The notes beneath the pieces are model-generated. The model was not told where the DNA came from. It saw only the letters and a list, made by a program, of their open reading frames with translations, and did no database searches. This document shows positions 32,710 to 41,397 of a stretch of DNA of 64,000 nucleotides, in pieces. The translations under genes were made by a program, and so were the position numbers. How positions within the stretch are numbered: position 1 is the stretch's first letter; each line of letters opens with the position of its first letter. The DNA comes from Cytophagales bacterium (GTDB lineage Bacteria; Bacteroidota; Bacteroidia; Cytophagales; Thermoflexibacteraceae). The stretch covers positions 43,996 through 107,995 of the forward strand of contig JAAFKA010000019.1 in NCBI GenBank assembly GCA_013299115.1. The letters run 5' to 3'.

Positions 32710-35271
32710 TTACGCCAAACTCCGCATCAGTTCCTGCAACTGCGTTTCGTCTGCCACCAATACTTTGCGGGCTTTGCTACCTTCAAAAGCACCTACCACA
32801 CCCGCAGCCTCTAATTGGTCCATCAACCTACCTGCTCTGTTGTAACCCAAACTTAGCTTGCGTTGGATAAGCGAAGTGCTGCCTTGTTGGTGCATGACCA
32901 CTACCCTTGCAGCCTCCTCAAACATAGAATCACGATTGGCAAGGTCGACCACTTTGCTTTCTTGGTCGCCGTTTTCATCTTCAAATTCAGGCAACAAATA
33001 AGGCGTTGCGTAGCCTTGTTGTTTGCCTATGTGGTCGCAAATTTTTTCTACTTCGTCTGTCGCCACAAAAGCACATTGCAAACGAATAATATCTGACCCA
33101 TTGGAAAGCAACATATCACCTTGCCCGATGAGTTGGTCGGCTCCGCCTGTGTCCAAAATGGTGCGTGAGTCGACTTTGGAGGCAACTTTAAACGACAAAC
33201 GAGCAGGGAAGTTTGCCTTGATAATACCTGTAATTACGTTTACCGAAGGTCTTTGGGTGGCTACAATCAAGTGAATACCAATAGCCCTTGCCAACTGTGC
33301 CAACCTTGCAATCGGCGTTTCTACTTCTTTGCCTGCGGTCATCATTAAGTCTGCCAATTCGTCTATGACTAACACAATGTAAGGCAAGTAACGATGTCCT
33401 TCGTTGGGGTTTAACATTCGTTTGGTAAACTTTTCGTTGTATTCTTTGATGTTTCGGCAAGCTGCATCTTTGAGCAACCCATAGCGAATGTCCATCTCTA
33501 TACACAAAGAATTGAGGGTATGCACCACTTTTTTGGTATCTGTAATGATTGCCTCCTCACTGTTGGGCAACATAGCCAAAAAATGTTTTTCTATGCGGTT
33601 AAACAAAGTCAATTCCACTTTTTTCGGGTCGACAAGCACCAATTTGAGTTCTGCGGGGTGCTTTTTGTAGAGCAAAGACGTGAGAATGATGTTTAAGCCT
33701 ACGGATTTACCTTGTCCCGTCGCACCTGCCATGAGCAAGTGAGGCATTTTGGCAAGGTCTGTTACAAATACTTCATTGGAAATGGTTTTGCCCAAAACAA
33801 TGGGCAACTCAAATTCTGATTTTTGGAACTTTTCGGTAGAGAAAACAGAACTTGCCGACACAATTTCTCTGTTTTTGTTTGGTACTTCAATACCAATCGT
33901 ACCCCGCCCAGGTATAGGTGCAATGATACGAATACCCAAAGCCGACAAACTCAATGCAATGTCGTCTTCCAAATTTTTGATTTTCGATATTTTGATACCT
34001 GCCTGTGGCACTATTTCATACAGCGTAACAGTAGGACCTACGGTAGCCTTAATGGTGTCTATGCTGATATTGAAGTGGCTCAAAGTTTCTACAATCTTTT
34101 CCTTGTTTGCCTCCAATTCCTCCCTTGTAACCCGCAATTTGTTCTGCACTGGTGGGTGCAACAAGTCCCATTCGGGATAAACGTATTTCATTAAATCCAA
34201 TTTCGGGTCATACAAACCAAAACGAATGTAAGCTGGCACTTTGTCCGCAGGATTTTCAGGTTGGTTGAGGTCTGTTTCCTCCTCAAAAATTAGCGGATTG
34301 ACTAATGGCACTTCGTTTACATCTGTGGTATCCTCAATGCTAAAAGTGGGTTCTCCTGTCTTGTTGGTTGTAATATTTTTGCCCAAATTTACTTTGGGAG
34401 GTTGCAAATTAAATTCAAAATTGGAAGTACCATTGTTTATATCTTTGCCTTTATTGTCTTCTACAATAATTCCTGCCCCATTTTTATTGGTAGCTGCCCC
34501 ACTGTTGTTTGCATTGTTGGGCGTAGGATTTCCTTTTTGGTCAAAAGGATTGGGGCGGGGCTGCATTTTTTCTCTAATAAAATCACTGCTGTCGTCATAA
34601 GGTTTTTGCATAGTTTTTTTGAAAGAAGAGGCAATACTTCCTGACGAGGCAGATTCGAAACGACTTTTGAGAGCATCAATTTGGCTGATGTCGTAATAAA
34701 AGACAATGTAAATGCCCAAAGCCAAGAGCAAGACCAAAATAGTAGCCCCACCAAAAATGCTATTGAGCAAAAAAGCCAATTCAAAACCAATGCCGCCGCA
34801 GAGAAAAGACCAACTATTGCGACCTTCGAAAAACAAAGCCACATAGCCCATCAGCGTGCTTATCCAAAAAAGCCAGAAAAGCATACCGAATAAGTAACTC
34901 CGTTCACTAAAAAACTTTCGTTCCGTAACCCAAAAATAGCCGTATTGAAACATAAAAGGCAGGAACAAAAAAGAGGCAATGCCAAACCATTTATACACAA
35001 AAAGATAGGCGAAGAAAGCCCCGAAAATGCCCATCCAGTTCTGCACATCACGACCCGAATCTGTCAAAGATACCCTCCACAAGGCTTCTACGGTGCTTTG
35101 GTCTGCTCTGCCTGACCAGAAATAAGAAACAAAAGCTGCACTCAACACCATAGCAAAAACCATAGTGATTAAGCCCAAAGTGAGTTTGAAACGGCGGTCG
35201 GTAACTAAGCTGGTCAGAGAAAAGTTAGACGTAGTACGGCGAGGTTTGGTATATTGATGTTTTTTGCTCAT
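32710..35271 (-). CDS. ftsK: DNA translocase FtsK/SpoIIIE
   Basis: 853 residues. Four membrane helices in the first ~200 residues, a proline/asparagine-rich linker (~220-340), and the motor domain: GATGQGKSVGLN (Walker A), LVIDELADLMM (Walker B), then TQRPSVNVITG. The C-terminal gamma winged helix (STSLIQRKLSLGYNRAGRL) would read polar KOPS-like sequences. It moves chromosome ends through the division septum to resolve dimers. The gene lies alone, divergent from the O-methyltransferase. Confidence 0.96.
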   Translation of the reverse strand: MSKKHQYTKPRRTTSNFSLTSLVTDRRFKLTLGLITMVFAMVLSAAFVSYFWSGRADQSTVEALWRVSLTDSGRDVQNWMGIFGAFFAYLFVYKWFGIASFLFLPFMFQYGYFWVTERKFFSERSYLFGMLFWLFWISTLMGYVALFFEGRNSWSFLCGGIGFELAFLLNSIFGGATILVLLLALGIYIVFYYDISQIDALKSRFESASSGSIASSFKKTMQKPYDDSSDFIREKMQPRPNPFDQKGNPTPNNANNSGAATNKNGAGIIVEDNKGKDINNGTSNFEFNLQPPKVNLGKNITTNKTGEPTFSIEDTTDVNEVPLVNPLIFEEETDLNQPENPADKVPAYIRFGLYDPKLDLMKYVYPEWDLLHPPVQNKLRVTREELEANKEKIVETLSHFNISIDTIKATVGPTVTLYEIVPQAGIKISKIKNLEDDIALSLSALGIRIIAPIPGRGTIGIEVPNKNREIVSASSVFSTEKFQKSEFELPIVLGKTISNEVFVTDLAKMPHLLMAGATGQGKSVGLNIILTSLLYKKHPAELKLVLVDPKKVELTLFNRIEKHFLAMLPNSEEAIITDTKKVVHTLNSLCIEMDIRYGLLKDAACRNIKEYNEKFTKRMLNPNEGHRYLPYIVLVIDELADLMMTAGKEVETPIARLAQLARAIGIHLIVATQRPSVNVITGIIKANFPARLSFKVASKVDSRTILDTGGADQLIGQGDMLLSNGSDIIRLQCAFVATDEVEKICDHIGKQQGYATPYLLPEFEDENGDQESKVVDLANRDSMFEEAARVVVMHQQGSTSLIQRKLSLGYNRAGRLMDQLEAAGVVGAFEGSKARKVLVADETQLQELMRSLA

Positions 35272-35356
35272 TAGCTATTGATTGAAAATCAATTATTAAA
35301 AACACAAAGGTCGACATTTTAGGTGTGAAATTCAAATAAAATAGGAAAAAATATTG

Positions 35357-35364
35357 TACTTTTG
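35357..35364 (+). promoter_or_regulatory. Putative -7 element of the O-methyltransferase gene
   Basis: TACTTTTG fits TAnnTTTG. No convincing -33 element was seen. Start of transcription would be about 65 bases before the ATG at 35441. Confidence 0.35.
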
Positions 35365-35440
35365 TTCTTAGCCAAGTAGAAGAGAAATATATCTATGGTA
35401 TTTTTTTGCAGCCATAATTTTGCTTACATTTGTTTCTGTT

Positions 35441-36079
35441 ATGATAGACGATAAAATTTTAGCTTATTGCGAGCAAAACAGCACTGATGAAAGTGCCGTT
35501 TTGCAGTACATCAACAGGCAAACACACGCCAACGTGCTGATGCCCCGCATGTTATCAGGACATTTGCAGGGCAATACGTTGGCTTTGCTTGCTTACCTCA
35601 TGCAGCCTACTTATATTTTGGAAGTTGGCACTTATACAGGCTATTCTGCCATCTGCCTTGCCCAAGGTTTGCAGCCCAATGGCAAACTATACACGATAGA
35701 TTGCAACGAGGAATTGGCGGATTTTGTGAGGGAAAACATAGCCAAAGCCAATTTGAGTTCACAAATAGAATTGTTGGTAGGCAAAGGTTTGGAAGTGATA
35801 CCTACATTGCCCGATGTGTTGTTTGATTTGGTGTTTATAGATGCCGACAAACTCAATTATAGCAACTATTATGATGCAGTTTTTGACAAAGTGCGAATCG
35901 GGGGAATTATTATAGCCGACAACGTGCTGTGGAGTGGCAAAGTGGTTACGGAGTCAACAGACAAAGATACGCAAGCTATGAAAGACTACAATACCAAGAT
36001 ACAAAACGACAGTCGTGTGCAAAATACACTGTTACCTATCAGAGATGGGCTAATGGTGGCAAGGAAAATACATAATTGA
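35441..36079 (+). CDS. SAM-dependent O-methyltransferase (catechol/caffeoyl-CoA type)
   Basis: 212 residues. Class I methyltransferase fold with SAM site EVGTYTGYSAICLA, a metal/substrate DFVFIDADK-like LVFIDADKLNY motif, and IADNVLWSGKV. The LMPRMLSGHLQGNTLALL opening matches the O-methyltransferase family 3 (COMT-like). The substrate is unknown. A start seven codons upstream (35420) is possible. The next gene, a small membrane protein, overlaps or starts within nine bases, so the two likely share a transcript. Confidence 0.9.
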   Translation: MIDDKILAYCEQNSTDESAVLQYINRQTHANVLMPRMLSGHLQGNTLALLAYLMQPTYILEVGTYTGYSAICLAQGLQPNGKLYTIDCNEELADFVRENIAKANLSSQIELLVGKGLEVIPTLPDVLFDLVFIDADKLNYSNYYDAVFDKVRIGGIIIADNVLWSGKVVTESTDKDTQAMKDYNTKIQNDSRVQNTLLPIRDGLMVARKIHN

Positions 36080-36087
36080 TAAATCAA

Positions 36088-36558
36088 ATGCCTGTTTTTA
36101 TTTTTGATAACCTGCAAGAAATCAGACGTTTTACGTTGAAAATAGCCCTTGTTGCAATATTTTTCATCTTGCTGGGCATTTTTCGCAGTTTCATTCCCTT
36201 GCCTCCCCAGTGGTTTGCAGGTTTGTTTGCCACGCCCCTTTTAGTAGCAACAGGCTTGCTGTTTTTGGCAAAGCCTTGTTACGTGCATATAGAAGTCCAC
36301 CAAGACAAGCTATTTATTGCCTATGTCAATTTACTGTTTTATGGTCTAAGCACCTCCAAAAAAGGTAGATTTGTAGTTCGCAAACAAGATTTTAGAAACT
36401 ATCAACTGCACGAATACAATTACGGACTGACGAAAGAATTGGAAATAACTACCGTTGTGCAACGCCAATTAGCTTCTTTTCCTCTCATCAGCCTTGCTGC
36501 CACCTCCGCCACCAAACGAAAAGACTTATGGGTTGCTTTGGAGGAGTTTAAGAAATAA
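36088..36558 (+). CDS. Small two-helix membrane protein, unknown
   Basis: 156 residues from the ATG at 36088; a TTG at 36076 would overlap the methyltransferase stop. Two hydrophobic helices (IALVAIFFILLGIF, FAGLFATPLLVATGLLFLA) in the first half are followed by a cytoplasmic-looking domain with a PH-like run of strands (VHIEVHQDKLFIAYVNLL). Family not recognised. Its last codons are repeated 87 bases downstream in a tandem duplication. Confidence 0.65.
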   Translation: MPVFIFDNLQEIRRFTLKIALVAIFFILLGIFRSFIPLPPQWFAGLFATPLLVATGLLFLAKPCYVHIEVHQDKLFIAYVNLLFYGLSTSKKGRFVVRKQDFRNYQLHEYNYGLTKELEITTVVQRQLASFPLISLAATSATKRKDLWVALEEFKK

Positions 36559-36707
36559 AAATTTGAAAATCAAGTAATTAAACTTAATTACAACCTCGAA
36601 GAGGTTGAACTTTGAATAGCTGCTTTGGAGGAGTTTAAGAAATAAAAATTTGAAAATCAAGTAATTAAACTTAATTACAACCTCGAAGAGGTTGAACTTT
36701 GAATAGC
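36534..36707. repeat. 87-bp tandem duplication covering a gene end and a palindrome
   Basis: 36534-36620 is followed immediately by an almost identical copy at 36621-36707. Each unit holds the last codons (ALEEFKK stop) of the upstream gene, an AT-rich spacer and a CAACCTCGAAGAGGTTG palindrome. It is followed by CCCTGCGTGCAACGCAGGG, so the unit belongs to the same double-hairpin family as the 6.9-7.3 kb block. Confidence 0.9.
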
Positions 36708-36730
36708 CCTGCGTGCAACGCAGGGAGTAA

Positions 36731-37519
36731 TTACAACAGTTGAAAAGCCTCTGCATCTAAATAAGCGGGGAATTTTTGCCTATATTCCTGCAAACCTTCC
36801 CAATCTAAGTGTATTGTTTTGATACAAGGCGTATCATCACCTGTCCACAAAGCTAATCCTTTGGGGTCTATCACTGCTGAGTCGCCAGCGTGGTGATTGC
36901 CTTTGCCGTCTATGCCTACCCTGTTTACACCTATGCAATACGCCCAATTTTCTATTGCTCTTGCCCTGAGCAGGGTATTCCAAGCAGTAGCTCTGGCAGA
37001 AGGAAAATTGGCGGTGTAAAGTAAACAGTCATAGCGAAGTTGTCCATTGGCTTGGTTGTAACTCCAAACAGGAAACCTCAAATCGTAGCAAATCAAGGGG
37101 CAAATTCGCCAATTTCGAATAGTTTTGACTATACTTCGTTGTCCTGCTGTGTAATGTTCGTGTTCTCCTGCCATGCGAAACAAATGGCGTTTGTCATAAT
37201 AATCAAATTCTCCGTTGGGCTGCATCCAAAGCAAACGGTTGTAACAAACTGTGCCTTCACGCACCATATAACTCCCCGTAACCACCGCCTTTGTACGAGC
37301 TGCTTGCTGTTGCAACCACCTCAACGTGTGCAAGCCCATCGGCTCTGCCAAAGCAGTGTTCATGGAAAAACCCGTCGTAAAAAGTTCGGGCAAGACAATT
37401 AAGTCTGTCGAGTCTTGGTGTTGCCAAAGCATTTCCTCCAACATGGCGAGGTTTGCCGTTGGATTTTCCCAGTGTAAGTCGGCTTGCACAAGGGTTACTG
37501 CCAAATTATTTTGTGTCAT
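36731..37519 (-). CDS. Nitrilase-family omega-amidase (YafV-like)
   Basis: 262 residues. The Glu-Lys-Cys triad is in VLPELFTTGF, YDKRHLFRMAGE and ICYDLRFPVW. The HLFRMAGEHEHYTAG segment and short length match the YafV/omega-amidase branch, which hydrolyses alpha-ketoglutaramate and ketosuccinamate as metabolite repair linked to transaminases. Convergent with the upstream membrane-protein gene; the stop lies next to a palindromic repeat. Monocistronic, divergent from recJ. Confidence 0.92.
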   Translation of the reverse strand: MTQNNLAVTLVQADLHWENPTANLAMLEEMLWQHQDSTDLIVLPELFTTGFSMNTALAEPMGLHTLRWLQQQAARTKAVVTGSYMVREGTVCYNRLLWMQPNGEFDYYDKRHLFRMAGEHEHYTAGQRSIVKTIRNWRICPLICYDLRFPVWSYNQANGQLRYDCLLYTANFPSARATAWNTLLRARAIENWAYCIGVNRVGIDGKGNHHAGDSAVIDPKGLALWTGDDTPCIKTIHLDWEGLQEYRQKFPAYLDAEAFQLL

Positions 37520-37602
37520 TTAGGGCTGGTCGTTTTTAAATTGTAAAGTAACTCCTATAAAATTAAATTTCCAATTTTTTCGCAAACCTAAGAGGGTTTT
37601 CG

Positions 37603-37610
37603 TATCTTTG
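37603..37610 (+). promoter_or_regulatory. Putative -7 element placing recJ transcription almost at its start codon
   Basis: TATCTTTG fits TAnnTTTG exactly, with only five bases before the recJ ATG at 37616. If used, the mRNA would be leaderless or nearly so. Confidence 0.5.
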
Positions 37611-37615
37611 TTGTT

Positions 37616-39316
37616 ATGCAAAAAAAATGGACATTTAAGCCTGTTCCCGAAGAGCAAGCCATTACAGACCTTAGCCACCAACTCACGATTAGTCCGTTTA
37701 TTGCTGCCCTTTTGTTGCAACGAGGCATTTCGACCTTCGACGAGGCAAAGGAATATTTTAGACCTTCGCTGTTGCAACTGCACGACCCTTTTTTGATGAA
37801 AAACATGGACAAGGCGGTGTGGCGAATGGAGGAGGCTATTCGCAATCGGGAAAAAATATTGATTTATGGCGACTATGATGTAGATGGCACAACGGCTGTT
37901 ACGTTGGTCTATGGTTTTTTGCGTCAATTTTATACGAATTTAGATTTTTATACGCCTGACCGAAATGGCGAGGGTTATGGCGTGTCTATACAAGGTGTGC
38001 AGTGGGCTGCCGAACACGAAGTAGGTTTAATCATTTGCTTAGATTGCGGTATAAAATCCGTAGAGCCTATTCGTTATGCCCAATCATTGGGCATAGATTT
38101 TATCATTTGCGACCACCACCGACCAGGCGAGGAGTTGCCTCCAGCTTTTGCCGTTTTAGACCCCAAACAAGCTGATTGCCCTTATCCTTACAAAGAGTTG
38201 TCGGGTTGTGGCATTGGTTTCAAATTGTTGCAAGCCTTGTCTATCAATAACGATTTGCCCTTAGACAAGTTGTATAGTTTTTTGGATTTGGTAGCCGTAA
38301 GCATAGGGGCAGATATTGTGCCTATTAACGGAGAAAACCGAATTTTGGCACATTTTGGGCTTAAAAAACTCAATGCAGCCCCCAGAAACGGACTGAAAGC
38401 CATTATAGAAACAGCAGGATTGAAAAAATCTGTAGAAATTTCCAATATTGTTTTTGGTATTGCCCCAAGAATCAACGCAAGTGGACGCATGACTCACGCC
38501 AAACAGTCCATTGAATTGTTGCTCTGCGATGACTACACAAAGGCAGCTTCGCTTGCCCGCCAAGCCAATACGACCAACGAACAACGCAGAGATTTTGACA
38601 CCAGCATTACCTTAGAAGCCTACCAAATGATAGAGGCTGAAAATGGTGCAAAAGCAGCAGCCACCATTTTATACAAAGAAGATTGGCACAAAGGCGTCAT
38701 TGGCATAGTTGCCTCTCGATGCTTAGACAAATATTATAGACCTACCATTATTTTGACCTCTGCCAATAATAGAATTACAGGCTCTGCAAGGTCGGTGGTT
38801 GGTTTTGACATTTATGAGGCGTTGTCGTCTTGTGCAGACGTACTCGAACAATATGGCGGACACACCCACGCAGCAGGTTTGACTTTGGCTTACGACAATT
38901 TGCAAGTTTTTAAAGAAAAATTTGAAAAAATTGCTGCCGAAAAAATGACCGAAGACCTTACTACGCCACACCTGAACATAGATTTGGTAATGCCCTTAGA
39001 CCAAATTAATTTCAAATTGCTTGCCCTTATCAAGCAAATGCAGCCGTTTGGTCCTGAAAATATGCAGCCAATTTTTGTGGCAGAAAATGTGCAATGCGAA
39101 GGATTGGTAAAGGTAATGAAAGACGAACACCTGAAAATGTATGTCAAACAAAATAATTCAAGACCTTTGGAGGTAGTAGGTTTCAATTTGGCTCATTATG
39201 CAGAGGATATTCGACTCGGCAAAGCCTTTGACATGGCTTACCAAATTGTAGAAAACGAATACAAAGGTCGGGTAAGTTTGCAGTTGGTTTTGAAAGATAT
39301 TAGGATACGGAGTTGA
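37616..39316 (+). CDS. recJ: Single-stranded-DNA-specific exonuclease RecJ
   Basis: 566 residues, normal length. DHH phosphoesterase with motif I ILIYGDYDVDGTTA, motif III ICDHHRPG and the DHHA1 region (YGGHTHAAGLTL), followed by a C-terminal OB fold. It degrades ssDNA 5' to 3' in recombination and mismatch repair. It is divergent from the amidase gene and convergent with the YkgJ-like gene, whose stop lies five bases beyond its own. Confidence 0.95.
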   Translation: MQKKWTFKPVPEEQAITDLSHQLTISPFIAALLLQRGISTFDEAKEYFRPSLLQLHDPFLMKNMDKAVWRMEEAIRNREKILIYGDYDVDGTTAVTLVYGFLRQFYTNLDFYTPDRNGEGYGVSIQGVQWAAEHEVGLIICLDCGIKSVEPIRYAQSLGIDFIICDHHRPGEELPPAFAVLDPKQADCPYPYKELSGCGIGFKLLQALSINNDLPLDKLYSFLDLVAVSIGADIVPINGENRILAHFGLKKLNAAPRNGLKAIIETAGLKKSVEISNIVFGIAPRINASGRMTHAKQSIELLLCDDYTKAASLARQANTTNEQRRDFDTSITLEAYQMIEAENGAKAAATILYKEDWHKGVIGIVASRCLDKYYRPTIILTSANNRITGSARSVVGFDIYEALSSCADVLEQYGGHTHAAGLTLAYDNLQVFKEKFEKIAAEKMTEDLTTPHLNIDLVMPLDQINFKLLALIKQMQPFGPENMQPIFVAENVQCEGLVKVMKDEHLKMYVKQNNSRPLEVVGFNLAHYAEDIRLGKAFDMAYQIVENEYKGRVSLQLVLKDIRIRS

Positions 39317-39321
39317 TTTTG

Positions 39322-39804
39322 TTACTTAAACTTTTTGTTTAACTCCTCCATAATCTTCAGCGTAGCGGGGCATATTTTGGTATTTTCTATTGTTAAATCC
39401 AATAGCTGATAAAATCTTTTGCGATTCGTGTGTGGATATTCTCTGCAAGCCGTTGGGCGGTGAGCATAAATGGTGCAATAGTTTTCTGTGTCTAAGAATG
39501 GGCAAGGAGCAACAGTAAGCACATAATCCCCATCTTCGTCTATACGTAAATAGGTGTCTATAAAAGTTGCTGTTTTCATTTTTATAGACTTGGCTATTCT
39601 TTCTATATCTCCTTGCTGAAAAATAGGGCTGGTCGTTTTACAACAGTTAGCACATTGCAAACAGTCTATCTGCTCAAAGGTTTCGTTGTGTAGCTGGTGT
39701 ACGGTGTCATCTAAACTCGTAGGTCTTGTCCTTTTTAATTTAGCAGCTAATTTTCTGTTTTGGGTTTCAGCCAATTTAGCTTTTTCTTTTAGGTCTTCAA
39801 GCAT
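39322..39804 (-). CDS. YkgJ-family cysteine-cluster protein
   Basis: 160 residues from MLEDLKEKAKLA. It carries the Fe-S/zinc-type clusters CLQCANCCKTT, APCPFLDTENYC and HRPTACREYPH expected for this family (UPF0153/YkgJ), whose cofactor and role are not well established. The open frame reaches 39849 through AAAATTCAAAATTC-type repeat sequence, which I do not count as coding. Convergent with recJ. Confidence 0.88.
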   Translation of the reverse strand: MLEDLKEKAKLAETQNRKLAAKLKRTRPTSLDDTVHQLHNETFEQIDCLQCANCCKTTSPIFQQGDIERIAKSIKMKTATFIDTYLRIDEDGDYVLTVAPCPFLDTENYCTIYAHRPTACREYPHTNRKRFYQLLDLTIENTKICPATLKIMEELNKKFK

Positions 39805-39879
39805 ATTTTTGAATTTTGAATTTTGAATTTTGCCAAAGGCAACTTTCAAAATTAAGCATTAAAAATTAAAAATTAAAAA

Positions 39880-41202
39880 TTACTTCCCTCTAATAATGGT
39901 AATAGGGTCGACTTCTGATGCTTTTTTTGCAGGGAAATAGCCCGCCAAAGCTGTGATGAGTAGCCCAAAAGAAAAAGAGAGGAAATAAAAAGAAGGATTA
40001 AAATTAATGGGCAAATAGTCCAAAGCCAACAGCCCCCTGTCTATGTTTACCTTGTAGTTGCTGGCAGCCACTGATACACCGTAGCCCAAAATCAAACCCA
40101 AAACGCCACCAATAAAGCCAATACACAAGGCTTCGGTCAAGAAAATAGCTTTGATAGATTGGTTATCGTAGCCAATGGCTTTGAGAATGGCAATATCGGG
40201 CATTTTTTCGTAAATAATCATGGTCAGGATATTGAAAATACCAAATCCTGCAACCAACATCATAGAAACAATGACAATGTAAATGGCTGCATTTTGGGCG
40301 TTGAAAATAGCAAAAACTCCTTCGTTTGCCTTAATCCAGTCGTCTGCCTTGTACGCAAAACGGCGTTGATAAATGGGTGCTAAGTCGGCAGCTTTGGTAA
40401 TATCTTTTATCTTAATGTTGATGTCTGTAATGTAAGCCCCATCTACGTTGAGCAGTTTTTGGGCATTGTTCAGGGTAATGTAGGCTCTGGCATCATCTAC
40501 GGCTATGACCCCTGTGCGGTTAATGCCAATGACTTTCATTTCCAGCGTAGTCCCCTTGTTGGAGGCTATCAACACATAATCTCCTACTTTTGTCCCCAGT
40601 GTATTTGCCAAGCCTGCCCCCAACACCACGCCATTGTTAATTAATTTCAGGTCGTTGATGTTGCCTTGCGTCATGTACTTTTGCACATTGAAAATAAAAT
40701 TTTCTCTGTCCACGTCTATGCCCGAAATTCTTGCTCCTGTCTGCGTTACGCCTGCACGTATGAGGACTTGCGACCCTAAAAATGGCGATACGCCCAGCAC
40801 TTGGTCGTCTTTTTCCAAAGCCTCCATAATTTGGTAGCCGTTGCGAATACGAGGACTTTCTTCGCTATTTTTTTGGTTGCGAATGGCAAATAAAACAGGT
40901 GAGTTAGCAAAAGATAGTCCTTCTATTTGTTGCCAATCGGGCAAAGTTTGGAGGTGTTGGCGTGCTAAAATACTTTGCTTGTTTTTTTTGCCGTCATTAT
41001 AAATCCGAATGTGAGCCGAAAAATCAATGGTTCGTTGAATGAAAAAAGTTTGTATGCCTGTGATAATACCTGCCTGAAAAATACAAGCTGCAATGCCAAA
41101 AGTTACACCCAAAATAGCAGCAAAGGTTTGTTTCTTTTTAGAAAACAAATGCTTGACAGCAATGCGTAAAATAGGGTTGCGTTGAAGAGCTTGTTGCACC
41201 AT
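39880..41202 (-). CDS. ABC transporter permease of the FtsX/MacB (LolC/E-like) type
   Basis: 440 residues. One N-terminal helix (FAAILGVTFGIAACIFQAGI), a large periplasmic domain (~55-270), and three C-terminal helices with the FtsX segment MMLVAGFGIFNILTMIIYEK. The C-terminus AGYFPAKKASEVDPITIIRG is the usual ending of MacB/LolE permeases. No ATPase or second permease is adjacent, so the ATP-binding partner must be elsewhere. Substrate could be a lipoprotein or another envelope factor. Confidence 0.9.
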   Translation of the reverse strand: MVQQALQRNPILRIAVKHLFSKKKQTFAAILGVTFGIAACIFQAGIITGIQTFFIQRTIDFSAHIRIYNDGKKNKQSILARQHLQTLPDWQQIEGLSFANSPVLFAIRNQKNSEESPRIRNGYQIMEALEKDDQVLGVSPFLGSQVLIRAGVTQTGARISGIDVDRENFIFNVQKYMTQGNINDLKLINNGVVLGAGLANTLGTKVGDYVLIASNKGTTLEMKVIGINRTGVIAVDDARAYITLNNAQKLLNVDGAYITDINIKIKDITKAADLAPIYQRRFAYKADDWIKANEGVFAIFNAQNAAIYIVIVSMMLVAGFGIFNILTMIIYEKMPDIAILKAIGYDNQSIKAIFLTEALCIGFIGGVLGLILGYGVSVAASNYKVNIDRGLLALDYLPINFNPSFYFLSFSFGLLITALAGYFPAKKASEVDPITIIRGK

Positions 41203-41366
41203 TAGATAAAAACCAAAATCATTTTTCAGGCTGCAAAGTTATACATTTTACTTAGTAATCAATTATTTGATTTCATATTTCATATAAAATATCTCATCTC
41301 TATCTTTTCTTCTCATTTTCCAAATAAAACCTTACATCTCCTTAACTTAGTTTCATAAATTTACGT

Positions 41367-41374
41367 TATCTTTG
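41367..41374 (+). promoter_or_regulatory. Putative -7 element of the TPR-CHAT gene
   Basis: TATCTTTG matches the Bacteroidota -7 consensus, 23 bases before the ATG at 41398. A clear -33 TTTG was not seen. Confidence 0.45.
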
Positions 41375-41397
41375 CAGCATCAATAGCACCTACTTTT

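Noticed and set aside
36526..36756. A 76-residue minus-strand frame with a repeated SKFNLFEVVIKFN segment
   Set aside because: It is simply the reverse strand of the 87-bp tandem duplication; it overlaps the amidase and membrane-protein gene ends and has no family.
39805..39849. N-terminal extension of the YkgJ-like protein (KVAFGKIQNSKFKN)
   Set aside because: The residues are coded by a common AAAATTCAAAATTC intergenic repeat; the family starts near MLEDLKEKAK.
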